This document shows, one piece after another, positions 24,315 through 31,993 of a stretch of 39,195 bases of DNA. The position numbers and the translations under genes are program-made. The notes under the pieces were generated by a model. It saw only the letters and a program-made list of their open reading frames with translations, was not told where the DNA came from and did not search any database. Each line of letters begins with the position of its first letter. Position 1 is the first letter of the stretch. Origin of the DNA: a virus; the IMG/VR virus record IMGVR_UViG_3300032893_000155, positions 1-39,195 of that record, one strand, 5' to 3'.

Positions 24315-26462
24315 TCACATTGGACTCCCGCGTAAATCCATGGAACTTGCTCCCGGACCACGAGCTGGGATAGCTGGCCTTGGCATCCCATACAAAGGCC
24401 CTGGCGGCTGATTTCCGACCACAGGACTACCCAAGGGACTTCCGGCCTTGGGACCCGTTTGCGGACCGCCTTGAGGCATTTGAGGCCCTTGTGGAGGCAT
24501 TGGCTGGCCGTTGGCTCCAAGCAGACTTTGGCCGGGTTGCGCGGCCGCTTGCTGCATCATGCGAGCCATTTGATTGTATTGCTGCATTTCTTCGTCACTA
24601 AAAACAAATTTATCCGGTTCCCCTACTTTCATCTCTTGAAGCTCAGCTCGCGCCACTTCCAATCCCTTAAACCATGGCTGCATTTGCCACTGCTGTGTAA
24701 ATTGAGACAATTGAGCTAATTTCACACCTTGATTCTCGAAACTCATGACACCCAAAGGAACAAGCTTTGCTACCTTTTCTAATTGTTCAGGAACAATAAG
24801 TTGAAATTGCTGCATTCGGTTTGGGCCTAAAATGTCACCTATGGATTGCATATCCTTAAACTGATAAATCCTTTGGTAAAACTTCCGCATGGCATTACTA
24901 AGGCCGGTCCATTCAAACATCCGCGCGTAAAGCATCCATCGTCCCATCGCTTGCTGAAGATTGAGAGCTTGTCCTCGATAAGTCGATCCTCCTGCGTTTT
25001 GATCTCCACCACCGGCTGCTTGAGTCACTTTATTCGCTGCCGTAACTTCTTCTGCTTCTCGATCTACTTCAGCTGAAGCTTGCCAAGAATCCTGAGTCAC
25101 ATTTCCAAATTCGATTTGTTGAATCGCTTTCCTAACATCATCTACCCCTTTTATTGTCCAAATAGCGCCTGGTTCTGATTTGAGCCTATCCCATTCACCT
25201 TTGGGAATCATGTCTTTAAGCACGGCAATAATCTTGTTCATGCTCAAATTGATGTTGTCCATGCGCGAATTACGGATTTCATTCTTTTCGCCTTGAAGAC
25301 CGATAACCAATTCAGCGGCGCCAATACCGTAGAATCCTTCTGGGCCGGGAATACGAATGTAATTTCCTTTAAAAAATGGCGGCTCGCCATCTCGCCAGGG
25401 GCTCATTCTTTTCCACACTAACCAAGCATCGTCAACAACTTTAATCACGCCAGGAACTGATTGATATTGAAATTTCTTGTTCGATCGAAGCTGAGGATTT
25501 AGATACCAGACTGGAATTTGACCATAGAACGTCAAAAGCTTGTGTTCTTTATCAGGATCTAGCCAAGTCGTGTAATAATTATAATCAAGCAATGTATAAC
25601 GCTTGATCTGCTTTTCTGGATCATTTTCAATCCGGTTTGTTCCCGATCCACTTAAAACGCGGTCATTAACATTGTCGTATTTATAGAACGGGTCTGGGTC
25701 TGATCCACCCATGACCAATTCACGATTGCTGATCTTACTCTCAACAATGCACCAAAAATTCTTGTCAATCTCCGGTTTTCGTGGTTCGGGATAAAAATCG
25801 TAAATATCGGGGCATGTAATTGTCGCATAATCTTTAACCAACATTTGTTTGGGCACAAATGGCTCGTTGCCTTGAATTCCTGCCTGCTGCATAAAACCTT
25901 GAATCTCTTGCGGCATTTGAGGCATCCGGTTTTTGACCATGACTGTTTCATATTCTTTTCGATAACCAACTTCGCCAATCGCTGTCCCAAACAAAACTGT
26001 GCTTCGAAGAAAGTCAATCAAATTAACTTTACCCTGACACTTCTCAAAGTCATCACTCATGATTTCATTGATTCCACGAATAGATTGATCCATATCTTGA
26101 CGCCTGGCTTGATATTCGGTTGGCATATCAGGAGTGAGTAAAGCTTGAAACATCTGCGAGGTAATGATCTCAACGACTTTCGAGGTTAAAGGCATGTGAG
26201 TTCGACTCTGCCAACTTTCTTTCCCATTCGTATCGTAAGCGCCTTTAAAGTTCTGAATACAACGATCCCAAATGAGTCTGCGCGTGCGACGCCAGGTCTT
26301 CGATTGCTCTAATCGACTTGTCACCATCCCTACAATCTCTTGATCAATCATATTCGTCAACGGATCTAAAGCCGTTGAAGGCGGACTCATCCTCTGAGTT
26401 GAAGTCGTTGGCCCCATCCCAGGAATATAGCCTTGAGTTTGTGTGTCTTGCGGTTGGTACAT
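24315..26462 (-). CDS. Portal protein (podovirus, P22/N4-like)
   Basis: A 715-residue protein, the size expected of a podovirus portal with a C-terminal extension. Recognisable regions are QSKTWRRTRRLIWDRCIQNF (residues about 53-72), SRTHMPLTSKVVEIITSQMF in the N-terminal domain, then LRSTVLFGTAIGEVGYRKEY, and GEKNEIRNSRMDNINLSMNK in the stem/clip region. The last 70 residues are proline, glycine and glutamine-rich. The dodecameric portal forms the DNA entry/exit channel and binds the terminase and adaptor. It follows the terminase by two small genes, and its ATG overlaps the preceding stop (TAATG). Confidence 0.9.
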   Translation of the reverse strand: MYQPQDTQTQGYIPGMGPTTSTQRMSPPSTALDPLTNMIDQEIVGMVTSRLEQSKTWRRTRRLIWDRCIQNFKGAYDTNGKESWQSRTHMPLTSKVVEIITSQMFQALLTPDMPTEYQARRQDMDQSIRGINEIMSDDFEKCQGKVNLIDFLRSTVLFGTAIGEVGYRKEYETVMVKNRMPQMPQEIQGFMQQAGIQGNEPFVPKQMLVKDYATITCPDIYDFYPEPRKPEIDKNFWCIVESKISNRELVMGGSDPDPFYKYDNVNDRVLSGSGTNRIENDPEKQIKRYTLLDYNYYTTWLDPDKEHKLLTFYGQIPVWYLNPQLRSNKKFQYQSVPGVIKVVDDAWLVWKRMSPWRDGEPPFFKGNYIRIPGPEGFYGIGAAELVIGLQGEKNEIRNSRMDNINLSMNKIIAVLKDMIPKGEWDRLKSEPGAIWTIKGVDDVRKAIQQIEFGNVTQDSWQASAEVDREAEEVTAANKVTQAAGGGDQNAGGSTYRGQALNLQQAMGRWMLYARMFEWTGLSNAMRKFYQRIYQFKDMQSIGDILGPNRMQQFQLIVPEQLEKVAKLVPLGVMSFENQGVKLAQLSQFTQQWQMQPWFKGLEVARAELQEMKVGEPDKFVFSDEEMQQYNQMARMMQQAAAQPGQSLLGANGQPMPPQGPQMPQGGPQTGPKAGSPLGSPVVGNQPPGPLYGMPRPAIPARGPGASSMDLRGSPM

Positions 26463-26974
26463 TATTTCTTTAATTTTCTAGGAAAATGAGTCTGATCCTT
26501 TGTCGGAATTGTTTCTTCTTTTTTAATTATTGGTTGCATTACTGGTTCAGCTGATGCCACTTTATTACTTGTCGCAGGTGTATAAACTTCTCGAATCGGA
26601 TTACCATTATAAGCCGTTGTACCGCCGTTGTTCGTATGAATTTTTGCATTGCGATTTCCACCACTAAAATTTCTTATCTCTTGACCCTTCATATTTCGAT
26701 CTTTAAGGTAATTTATTGAAGAATCTTTATCATCTCCATTAAAATGAAGTCCAGCTTGTGATTTCCCAAATTCATGAAATTGACCACCCATTTGTTTTAC
26801 TTTACCAGCATAATTAAAATTATGATCACCATTATTAAAATCTCTGTGCTCTGTATTCTTTTGACCAGTCATGTCACCACAACTTGGATCGGAAGCTTTC
26901 GCCGGTTGAGTCTTACTTAAAGGCTGATTAAAATCATAATACCCGCGTATTTTGCTTTGTTCTTTGCTTGCCAT
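26462..26974 (-). CDS. Asn/Lys-rich protein between terminase and portal
   Basis: A 170-residue, basic, asparagine/glycine-rich protein, probably disordered. It contains MGGQFHEFGKSQAGLHFNG (residues about 62-80), which resembles GNFHEFNGSQAKMYTTYSN in the 85-residue protein at 29163-29420. GGAGGAAAT precedes ATG 26974. It lies between terminase and portal, where small head-completion or decoration genes are found. Function not recognised. Confidence 0.7.
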   Translation of the reverse strand: MASKEQSKIRGYYDFNQPLSKTQPAKASDPSCGDMTGQKNTEHRDFNNGDHNFNYAGKVKQMGGQFHEFGKSQAGLHFNGDDKDSSINYLKDRNMKGQEIRNFSGGNRNAKIHTNNGGTTAYNGNPIREVYTPATSNKVASAEPVMQPIIKKEETIPTKDQTHFPRKLKK

Positions 26975-27065
26975 ATTTCCTCCGTTTCTTTAAAACTTTC
27001 TGGTAATCAGTGGCTCTGACCAACTCTAACCATTTGTCCTTCCAATATTTAGCTTCTTGATCCAT
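26934..27065 (-). CDS. Small basic protein after the terminase
   Basis: A 43-residue protein (MDQEAKYWKDKWLELVRATD, then a KVLKKRRKYGKQRTKQNTR tail). Its ATG follows the terminase stop directly (TAA then ATG), implying translational coupling. It is very basic at its end and overlaps the next gene by 41 nt. No function recognised. Confidence 0.55.
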   Translation of the reverse strand: MDQEAKYWKDKWLELVRATDYQKVLKKRRKYGKQRTKQNTRVL

Positions 27066-28514
27066 TTACCAAAGCTTCTTAGGCGCGAATCTCGGCGCCG
27101 GTACGTCTACTTCAGGATTGCTCATCACCAAATATCTTATGACATCGCAGAAATCTTTGAACTCGTCCGTTACCTTGCCAGTCTTCGCATCTCGTGACCA
27201 TCTCGTAAGACTTTTAATCGTGTTAAAGCAGTGCGGATTGATGAAAAGCTTCGGAGTGTTATAACTATCAAAAGGACGATTCGCATTAAATCTAAGATAT
27301 TCTCTGACCTTAGATATCCCAGTGTCAATCTCTTCGGCTGCTTGATAGCTTGGTACAAAATCAATTCCGACTTCCAAGAATTCATCGCGTAATGTTCTTC
27401 GAGTCATTCCACTCAAATGTGTCACTTCCGCAAAATGTCGATCAATAATTCTTTTTGTTATTGATACGCCGTTCTCTTTGTCATAGAAAATGTTTTTGTA
27501 GTCTGGGATTGAAAGATTACAATTTCGCCACTTATAAAAATCTACGTTCGGCCATTCATCAACAATCGTGATAACGCCTCTCGGATCTACCACAGCCCAT
27601 ATCATTGCAAATGGCTTGTCTGTATGAGGATCAACAACATGAAAAAGTGTATCTCCATATTTGGCTTGGATTGGTTCTTTTAAGATATGAATATTTGGAT
27701 TGAAATCTTTGAAGATAAGACCTTTAAGGTACATCGCCTTCCCATCAATCCTGGCTTCACGCTCTTCCGCGTCATACATTGAAATCATGGACTCGATTTG
27801 TTCGTGATCTAAATGTCCTCTGATTCCGTGCTGCTTACAAGCTGATTCGACGTCGGCATATACAACTTCAATAGTGGGTGCTATCTCATCGAAAAACCAT
27901 CCGGCTTCTGTTAAAGGCGTCATTGCAACTAATGCTCGACCTTTGCCTCTTAAACGACTGATATTGGGAGTCCAAAGGCTTTTGGGCGGCGGCTCGTTGA
28001 ATAGAACACAACCGAGGTTTGATCCCTCGTGTTGCTTACGGTCTTGTTCGTAGGTCATAACTTCCAAGATCCACCCGTTTGCTCTATATTCAGATACGTA
28101 TTGATAACCGCCTTTATACTCAGTGTACTGACCTTTTGGCCACCATTTACGAATTTCTGTTGGTATCGGACCAGACTCTTTAACCTGACTTGGCTCGCTG
28201 ACAATTCTGATTCGTTTCTCATAAGGCCAGTTCTTTATTAACTCTTTATCAAACCATCTGTTTTGTGGTCCAAACATAAGGTTTGCAGAGAGATTGACAA
28301 GGAAAGCTGTCTTGCCAACGGCATTGGCCATTGATCCACAATGAATTTGAGTTTCTCCACAAAACAACTCAAGCAATTTTTCAATTCTTCCATTAGGAAC
28401 ATAGTATTGACATCTTTCATTCTCGTTGATCCATGCTCTTTCCATTAGAAGAATGTTCAAAAGCTCTGATTGCTGCTTCGACTTCGTCTGCTCTAGGACG
28501 TTTGGTGACATCAT
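27066..28514 (-). CDS. terL: Terminase large subunit
   Basis: A protein of about 482 residues. Residues about 60-75 (GSMANAVGKTAFLV) carry a Walker-A-like ATP-binding loop, and LGCVLFNEPPP (near residue 168) is the Walker-B region with the catalytic glutamate. The C-terminal half has the layout of an RNase-H-fold nuclease domain: FHVVDPHTDKP, ITIVDEWPN and later DFCDVIRYLV supply acidic residues. It packages DNA through the portal. The start is uncertain: ATG 28514 or 28511 overlaps the small subunit gene by almost 100 nt, and ATG 28445 is the alternative. No Shine-Dalgarno settles it. Confidence 0.88.
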   Translation of the reverse strand: MMSPNVLEQTKSKQQSELLNILLMERAWINENERCQYYVPNGRIEKLLELFCGETQIHCGSMANAVGKTAFLVNLSANLMFGPQNRWFDKELIKNWPYEKRIRIVSEPSQVKESGPIPTEIRKWWPKGQYTEYKGGYQYVSEYRANGWILEVMTYEQDRKQHEGSNLGCVLFNEPPPKSLWTPNISRLRGKGRALVAMTPLTEAGWFFDEIAPTIEVVYADVESACKQHGIRGHLDHEQIESMISMYDAEEREARIDGKAMYLKGLIFKDFNPNIHILKEPIQAKYGDTLFHVVDPHTDKPFAMIWAVVDPRGVITIVDEWPNVDFYKWRNCNLSIPDYKNIFYDKENGVSITKRIIDRHFAEVTHLSGMTRRTLRDEFLEVGIDFVPSYQAAEEIDTGISKVREYLRFNANRPFDSYNTPKLFINPHCFNTIKSLTRWSRDAKTGKVTDEFKDFCDVIRYLVMSNPEVDVPAPRFAPKKLW

Positions 28515-28695
28515 TTAATTCCATATCAATGGTTTGCGATGGTTTGCCATGCCCATATTCAAGCGCAATTTCATAAGCCCATTTGAAGTTATCATCTTTC
28601 CCATTTGCCAGCATCTTTTTGAATCGCTCATGTCCTTTTGACTCTGAGAGCATATTTCTGAATTGCATCTTAATGGAATCTGGAATTCTTGCCAC
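28417..28695 (-). CDS. terS: Putative terminase small subunit
   Basis: A 92-residue helical protein directly upstream of terL. NFKWAYEIALEYGHGKPSQT (residues about 36-55), followed by IDMELNDVTKRP, resembles small terminase or terminase-associated proteins of podoviruses that bind the packaging site. It is shorter than many TerS proteins. The gene overlaps terL, and an HNH gene lies just upstream (stop at 28699). The call is mainly by position and partial similarity. Confidence 0.65.
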   Translation of the reverse strand: MARIPDSIKMQFRNMLSESKGHERFKKMLANGKDDNFKWAYEIALEYGHGKPSQTIDMELNDVTKRPRADEVEAAIRAFEHSSNGKSMDQRE

Positions 28696-28698
28696 AAA

Positions 28699-29166
28699 CT
28701 ATTTGACCGCCAATTTTTTTAGTTTTGCTTCATAAACTTCTTTTGCTTGTTCCGGTGTCTTAAAAGAACCTAAACGATATTGCTTTCCTTTTTCCATTAT
28801 CATTGCATACCATGGATTTTTAGTGGAAGATTGAGGATGAACTCCGATATAAGGAGATTTATTTAATACTTCCCCTCGATGTTCTTTCCTATTCCATTGG
28901 TTTTCACGATGAGTCACAATTCTTAGGTTCGATCTAGAATTATTGCATGGATCTCCATCAATATGATCAATTTCTTTCTTATAAAGAGGAAATCCCATTA
29001 TCGCATGGTGCAAAAACATCACTCTATTTAAAGAATGATGCCCAAAATAGATTGTTCTGCAAGGATGGCCAGAATTGGATTTTCTCCAATTATAAAAAGC
29101 CAAATGCTTGTCTATTTCGTCTATTTTTGCAATTCCACCATTTTTTAATGGGATCTCAATCATCAA
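28699..29166 (-). CDS. HNH homing endonuclease with AP2-like C-terminus
   Basis: A 155-residue protein. FGHHSLNRVMFLHHAIMGFP, then KEIDHIDGDPCNNSRSNLRI forms the DHID...N...NLR core of the HNH_3-type nuclease. The C-terminus (KSPYIGVHPQSSTKNPWYAM through RLGSFKTPEQAKEVYEAKLK) is an AP2/NUMOD-like DNA-binding domain. It lies immediately before the terminase small subunit gene, a frequent site for homing endonucleases in phages, and is a paralogue of the gene at 34515-35003. Confidence 0.88.
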   Translation of the reverse strand: MMIEIPLKNGGIAKIDEIDKHLAFYNWRKSNSGHPCRTIYFGHHSLNRVMFLHHAIMGFPLYKKEIDHIDGDPCNNSRSNLRIVTHRENQWNRKEHRGEVLNKSPYIGVHPQSSTKNPWYAMIMEKGKQYRLGSFKTPEQAKEVYEAKLKKLAVK

Positions 29167-29420
29167 GAAACCAAAGGAGCCTTATTGCCTAAAGCAGCGG
29201 CAATTTTATCCATTCTATTGCTATATGTGGTATACATTTTTGCTTGGCTTCCATTAAATTCATGGAAATTTCCCGGGACTGTTGGCGTATCTGTATTCAA
29301 ATTCGCTTCAACTGTTCGGCCAACTGTTGCATCAGCTTGCGCCATTATTTTGTTTGATTTGTCTAAGCTTCCTTCTGAAGTGACGGCATCGGCCATATCA
29401 ACATTAACTTGTTTGCTCAT
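29163..29420 (-). CDS. Small protein at the start of the late operon
   Basis: An 85-residue protein, polar with valine/alanine stretches (AQADATVGRTVEANLN), then GNFHEFNGSQAKMYTTYSNR, a motif shared with the 170-residue protein at 26462-26974. A strong AAAGGAGACTT ribosome binding site precedes ATG 29420. It is the first gene after the terminator at 29435-29471 and before the terminase genes. Function unknown; a virion or packaging-associated role is suggested only by position. Confidence 0.65.
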   Translation of the reverse strand: MSKQVNVDMADAVTSEGSLDKSNKIMAQADATVGRTVEANLNTDTPTVPGNFHEFNGSQAKMYTTYSNRMDKIAAALGNKAPLVS

Positions 29421-29434
29421 AAGTCTCCTTTGAC

Positions 29435-29471
29435 AAAAAAATACCGCAAAGAACTTTTAAGCTCTTTACGG
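29435..29471 (-). terminator. Intrinsic terminator between early and late regions
   Basis: Minus strand: ACCGTAAAGA (29471-29462) pairs with TCTTTGCGGT (29452-29443) over 10 positions including a U-G wobble, followed by A and seven T residues (29441-29435). It stands upstream of the first late gene and just downstream of the candidate late promoter, so late transcription must pass it. Confidence 0.85.
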
Positions 29472-29528
29472 TCTTCCCATTTCGATAAGGTTCGGCGATT
29501 TATGCTGATCCTCCTCGCTTTCGAGAGG

Positions 29529-29556
29529 AGTTTAGCAGATGTTAGCTATTTGTCAA
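29529..29556 (-). promoter_or_regulatory. Candidate late promoter
   Basis: TTGACA (29556-29551), a 16-nt spacer and TAAACT (29534-29529) on the minus strand. The -35 overlaps the last codons of the aminotransferase gene. Transcripts would start near 29522 and meet the terminator after about 50 nt, making this leader a possible attenuation or antitermination site. Confidence 0.6.
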
Positions 29557-30457
29557 GTGGAGGCAATGTTAAAATTGTTTCTGAGATTTTCTTTGAAACT
29601 GGACATTTACCTACTTTTCGGCCTTTGAAAGCTTCTTGCTCAGATATAACATAGGGATAATGAATTAAAGTTTCCAAACCAATAGTTTTATTTATTGCAA
29701 ATCTCGAATCTCTAAAATCAGTTTGTTCATATTTAGGTTGTGGCATAAATAACTTCTTCTTAAGCTTCACTCTAAGTATTGCTGCCTGAATCTCATCCAT
29801 CCTTGAATTTAGTCCTTGGTACTTAAAGACATTTTTAGATGTTTGTCCATAATCGCGCATTGCAAGCAATTTTTCGTATGTGGTTTTGTCATTAGTGCAG
29901 CATGCGCCGCCATCGCCAAATCCACCAAGCGTTTTGGTTGGGTAGAAACTATAAGCTCCACAATCCCCGGTAATTTTCGTGAACGTCCTTTGAGCACAGT
30001 CTTCGATAACTTTGAGTTTATATTTTTTCGCAATTCTGTTTATTTCCTTCATGTTGCAGTAGCGATTGAATAGATGAACTGGAACTATTGCTTTGGTTTT
30101 CTTGGTAATCGCTTTTTCGATTTGTACTTCATCAATAAGCGCGCTTTCTTTAACGTCAACCAAAACAACTCGTCCTCCACTTTGTACAATTCCAACAATT
30201 GTGGGATATGCAGTGAAGTTGGGTGCGATGATTTCTTGTGCGATATCCAACGCTATAAGAGCGAGAGTGATTGCATCGGTTCCCGATCCACATCCGACAC
30301 AGTATTTGTTGCCCGTCGCTTCCGCGAATTCTTTTTCAAAGGCTTTTACCTCCTGTCCCAAGATATACTGACCGCTTTCTAAAACCCTTTGTATGGTCTC
30401 TAGAATCGCCTCAGAGCCTCGTTTGTAGAGTCCAACAACATCAAAGACAGGTTTCAC
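29546..30457 (-). CDS. DegT/DnrJ/EryC1-type sugar aminotransferase, shortened
   Basis: A 303-residue PLP-dependent nucleotide-sugar aminotransferase. GSGTDAITLAL (residues about 57-67), the aspartate of VIEDCAQ and the lysine of SFYPTKTLGGFGDGGA are the PLP-binding residues of the DegT family; GLNSRMDEIQAAILRVKL is the next conserved block. Family members usually have 360-390 residues. Here about 60 residues seem missing between RVKLKKKL and LETLIHYPYV, and the protein stops at LTLPPLDK, where the final helices should begin. Together with the preceding ketoisomerase it would convert a dTDP-3-keto-6-deoxyhexose to a 3-amino sugar. GTG 30457 overlaps the preceding stop. Activity is uncertain given the truncation. 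Confidence 0.8.
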   Translation of the reverse strand: MKPVFDVVGLYKRGSEAILETIQRVLESGQYILGQEVKAFEKEFAEATGNKYCVGCGSGTDAITLALIALDIAQEIIAPNFTAYPTIVGIVQSGGRVVLVDVKESALIDEVQIEKAITKKTKAIVPVHLFNRYCNMKEINRIAKKYKLKVIEDCAQRTFTKITGDCGAYSFYPTKTLGGFGDGGACCTNDKTTYEKLLAMRDYGQTSKNVFKYQGLNSRMDEIQAAILRVKLKKKLFMPQPKYEQTDFRDSRFAINKTIGLETLIHYPYVISEQEAFKGRKVGKCPVSKKISETILTLPPLDK

Positions 30458-30846
30458 TTTACAAGCCTCTTAAACTCATGAAAACTACGAATATAGTCAC
30501 TCTCTTTGTAAACATCCGAAGCCAATACACAAATTAAACAATTTTCACTGAAATTTCTCATCACATGCCATTTCATCGGTGGGATTAATATACCTTCTCT
30601 TTTTACTTCTATCTGCTCCGATTTTTTACCATCAAAAAACTCCAATTCAAATGATCCTTGAAGACAAAAAATAATCTGTTTTAATTCTTTGTGTGCGTGA
30701 TATCCTCTCAGCGATGTTGATTGCATTTTGTCGATGAAATAAATCCGTTTAATTTCAAATGGAATTTGATTTTCAATGATAGTTAATCGGCCATCATCCG
30801 AATCAATTATTTCTTTAAACGTTATTTTCTTGTTTTGCTTTTTCAT
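30454..30846 (-). CDS. FdtA/QdtA-like sugar 3,4-ketoisomerase
   Basis: A 130-residue cupin of the WxcM-like/FdtA family from ATG 30846 (GGAAAG upstream). IKRIYFIDKMQSTSLRGYHA then HKELKQIIFCLQGSFELEFF is the family signature, with the two histidines of RGYHAHK acting in catalysis; ILIPPMKWHVMRNFSENCLI is the second conserved block. Family members convert dTDP-4-keto-6-deoxyglucose to the 3-keto sugar before transamination, for dTDP-Fuc3N or Qui3N. The adjacent aminotransferase fits that step. It overlaps both neighbours. RmlA/RmlB-type enzymes for the precursor were not seen and would come from the host. Confidence 0.85.
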   Translation of the reverse strand: MKKQNKKITFKEIIDSDDGRLTIIENQIPFEIKRIYFIDKMQSTSLRGYHAHKELKQIIFCLQGSFELEFFDGKKSEQIEVKREGILIPPMKWHVMRNFSENCLICVLASDVYKESDYIRSFHEFKRLVK

Positions 30847-31573
30847 TGCTTTCCAAAATAAAATCGAATGCTTTCGATGGGAATTGTTTCGATAAGATTT
30901 TTGTGCAGGGAAGAATACAATGCCCACCAATGGGTGCGGGTTTCATAATGGGTCTAATCAATTGGTCATCTCCACATTTCTTATAGCCCTCATTATAGCT
31001 ACTTTCCCAATAATAATAAGTATATTCTGAAACGCCATAATGATTTAAGATTCGTTGCACTTCCTGCCGCCAAGCAATTTCTAATCCCATGTGAACGTTC
31101 GATAATAATTTTAAAACTTCGCCGTCACTTCGTTTATCGCATTGATAATCGTAACATTCAATTCCACATTTTTTAAAATAGTCTCGCGCCATACCTCTAC
31201 CGATATAAGATCCAAAAAGAAACTTGGTATAAATTGGAATATCAAATTCCAAACCCATTATTTTTTCCCCGGTAATTGGACTAATTCTATTATGACGACC
31301 TCGAATGGGAGAATAAATCACGTTTCCGTCAAATTTATCTGAGGTTCCGATAGAAACAGATGAATTAATAATTGTTAAATTTGGCTTATATTGAGCAATA
31401 TATTTTTTCGTGTTATCGACAAATCCTTCGTGTTCGGGATAACAAATATGCAGAACTTCTACATTTTCCAATTCTAAAGGCTCGATATCTCGAATGTGAG
31501 TTTCGTAGTATTTTTCAAGGATCAATTTTAAAGATTGACCAACTTCTCCAGCGCCAATAATAAGAGTTTTCAT
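30815..31573 (-). CDS. UDP-sugar dehydrogenase-like NAD-binding protein, short
   Basis: A 252-residue protein. The N-terminus MKTLIIGAGEVGQSL carries the GxGxxG NAD-binding loop of a Rossmann fold. Near residue 216, APIGGHCILPCTKIL resembles the active-site segment GGHCIP of UDP-glucose/UDP-GlcNAc dehydrogenases, including the catalytic cysteine. Normal family members have about 420 residues, so this version lacks a large part of the central and C-terminal domains. It heads the sugar gene trio and overlaps its neighbours by a few nucleotides. It might oxidise a nucleotide sugar or serve as a degenerate relative; substrate unknown. Confidence 0.65.
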   Translation of the reverse strand: MKTLIIGAGEVGQSLKLILEKYYETHIRDIEPLELENVEVLHICYPEHEGFVDNTKKYIAQYKPNLTIINSSVSIGTSDKFDGNVIYSPIRGRHNRISPITGEKIMGLEFDIPIYTKFLFGSYIGRGMARDYFKKCGIECYDYQCDKRSDGEVLKLLSNVHMGLEIAWRQEVQRILNHYGVSEYTYYYWESSYNEGYKKCGDDQLIRPIMKPAPIGGHCILPCTKILSKQFPSKAFDFILESNEKAKQENNV

Positions 31574-31800
31574 TTCTTTTTTTCCGCTAGGATTCGCTTA
31601 ACTTCATGCTCTAATTCAACTGAATTTCCAGAAGTTAATTTCCATGCGATTTCCCTGTAAGCCTCCACCCGTTCTTTCTCGGCTTGCAGTTGAGATTGGA
31701 AAACTGAAGCAGATAATTCAGACAGAGAGAGAAGAAGTTCACAAGTTTCGCAATGAACTTTATGCTCACTTCTAATTTCGTCATAAGTATCACTTTTCAT
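31570..31800 (-). CDS. Small accessory protein, ExxxAYREIA family
   Basis: A 76-residue protein with two early cysteines (HCETCELLLSLSEL) and a helical QAEKERVEAYREIAWKL segment. The latter matches LLKERDAYREVAIKKM in the protein at 34291-34518, so the two belong to one phage accessory family of unknown role. It overlaps the dehydrogenase-like gene (ATGA) and the preceding gene, consistent with one early operon. Confidence 0.65.
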   Translation of the reverse strand: MKSDTYDEIRSEHKVHCETCELLLSLSELSASVFQSQLQAEKERVEAYREIAWKLTSGNSVELEHEVKRILAEKKK

Positions 31801-31993
31801 TTTTTAATTCAGGATCATAGATACGAAGCAAATTAAGCAATATCTCAGGGCAATTGGTCGCACTCCAACATCTTTGAATTGTTTCTGCTTCAACACGAGC
31901 GGCAATGGATTTAATCCACTTCAAGCGTTTCTCGGGAAATTGCCAATTTTTTAGATCGTCATTTTCTTTTTCGAAATTTATTTGTTTACTCAT
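31790..31993 (-). CDS. Small accessory protein, ARVExxTIQRC family
   Basis: A 67-residue protein from ATG 31993, which overlaps the preceding stop. IKSIAARVEAETIQRCWSAT matches FMSIATRVEEDTIQRCYRIL in the upstream protein (31986-32321). The two are tandem paralogues. Helical, no known domain. Confidence 0.65.
   Translation of the reverse strand: MSKQINFEKENDDLKNWQFPEKRLKWIKSIAARVEAETIQRCWSATNCPEILLNLLRIYDPELKNEK

Noticed and set aside
24287-24520. A minus-strand 77-codon frame.
   Set aside because: It lies in another frame inside the portal C-terminus, whose Pro/Gln-rich coding generates it; no ribosome binding site.
29435-29530. Late leader as a cyclic-di-GMP (GEMM) riboswitch.
   Set aside because: GCCGAACC...GGGAAGACCGTAAAG only loosely resembles the GGCAAACC...GGGACGCAAAGCC core; key positions differ and the third stem was not found. 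A covariance-model search would decide.
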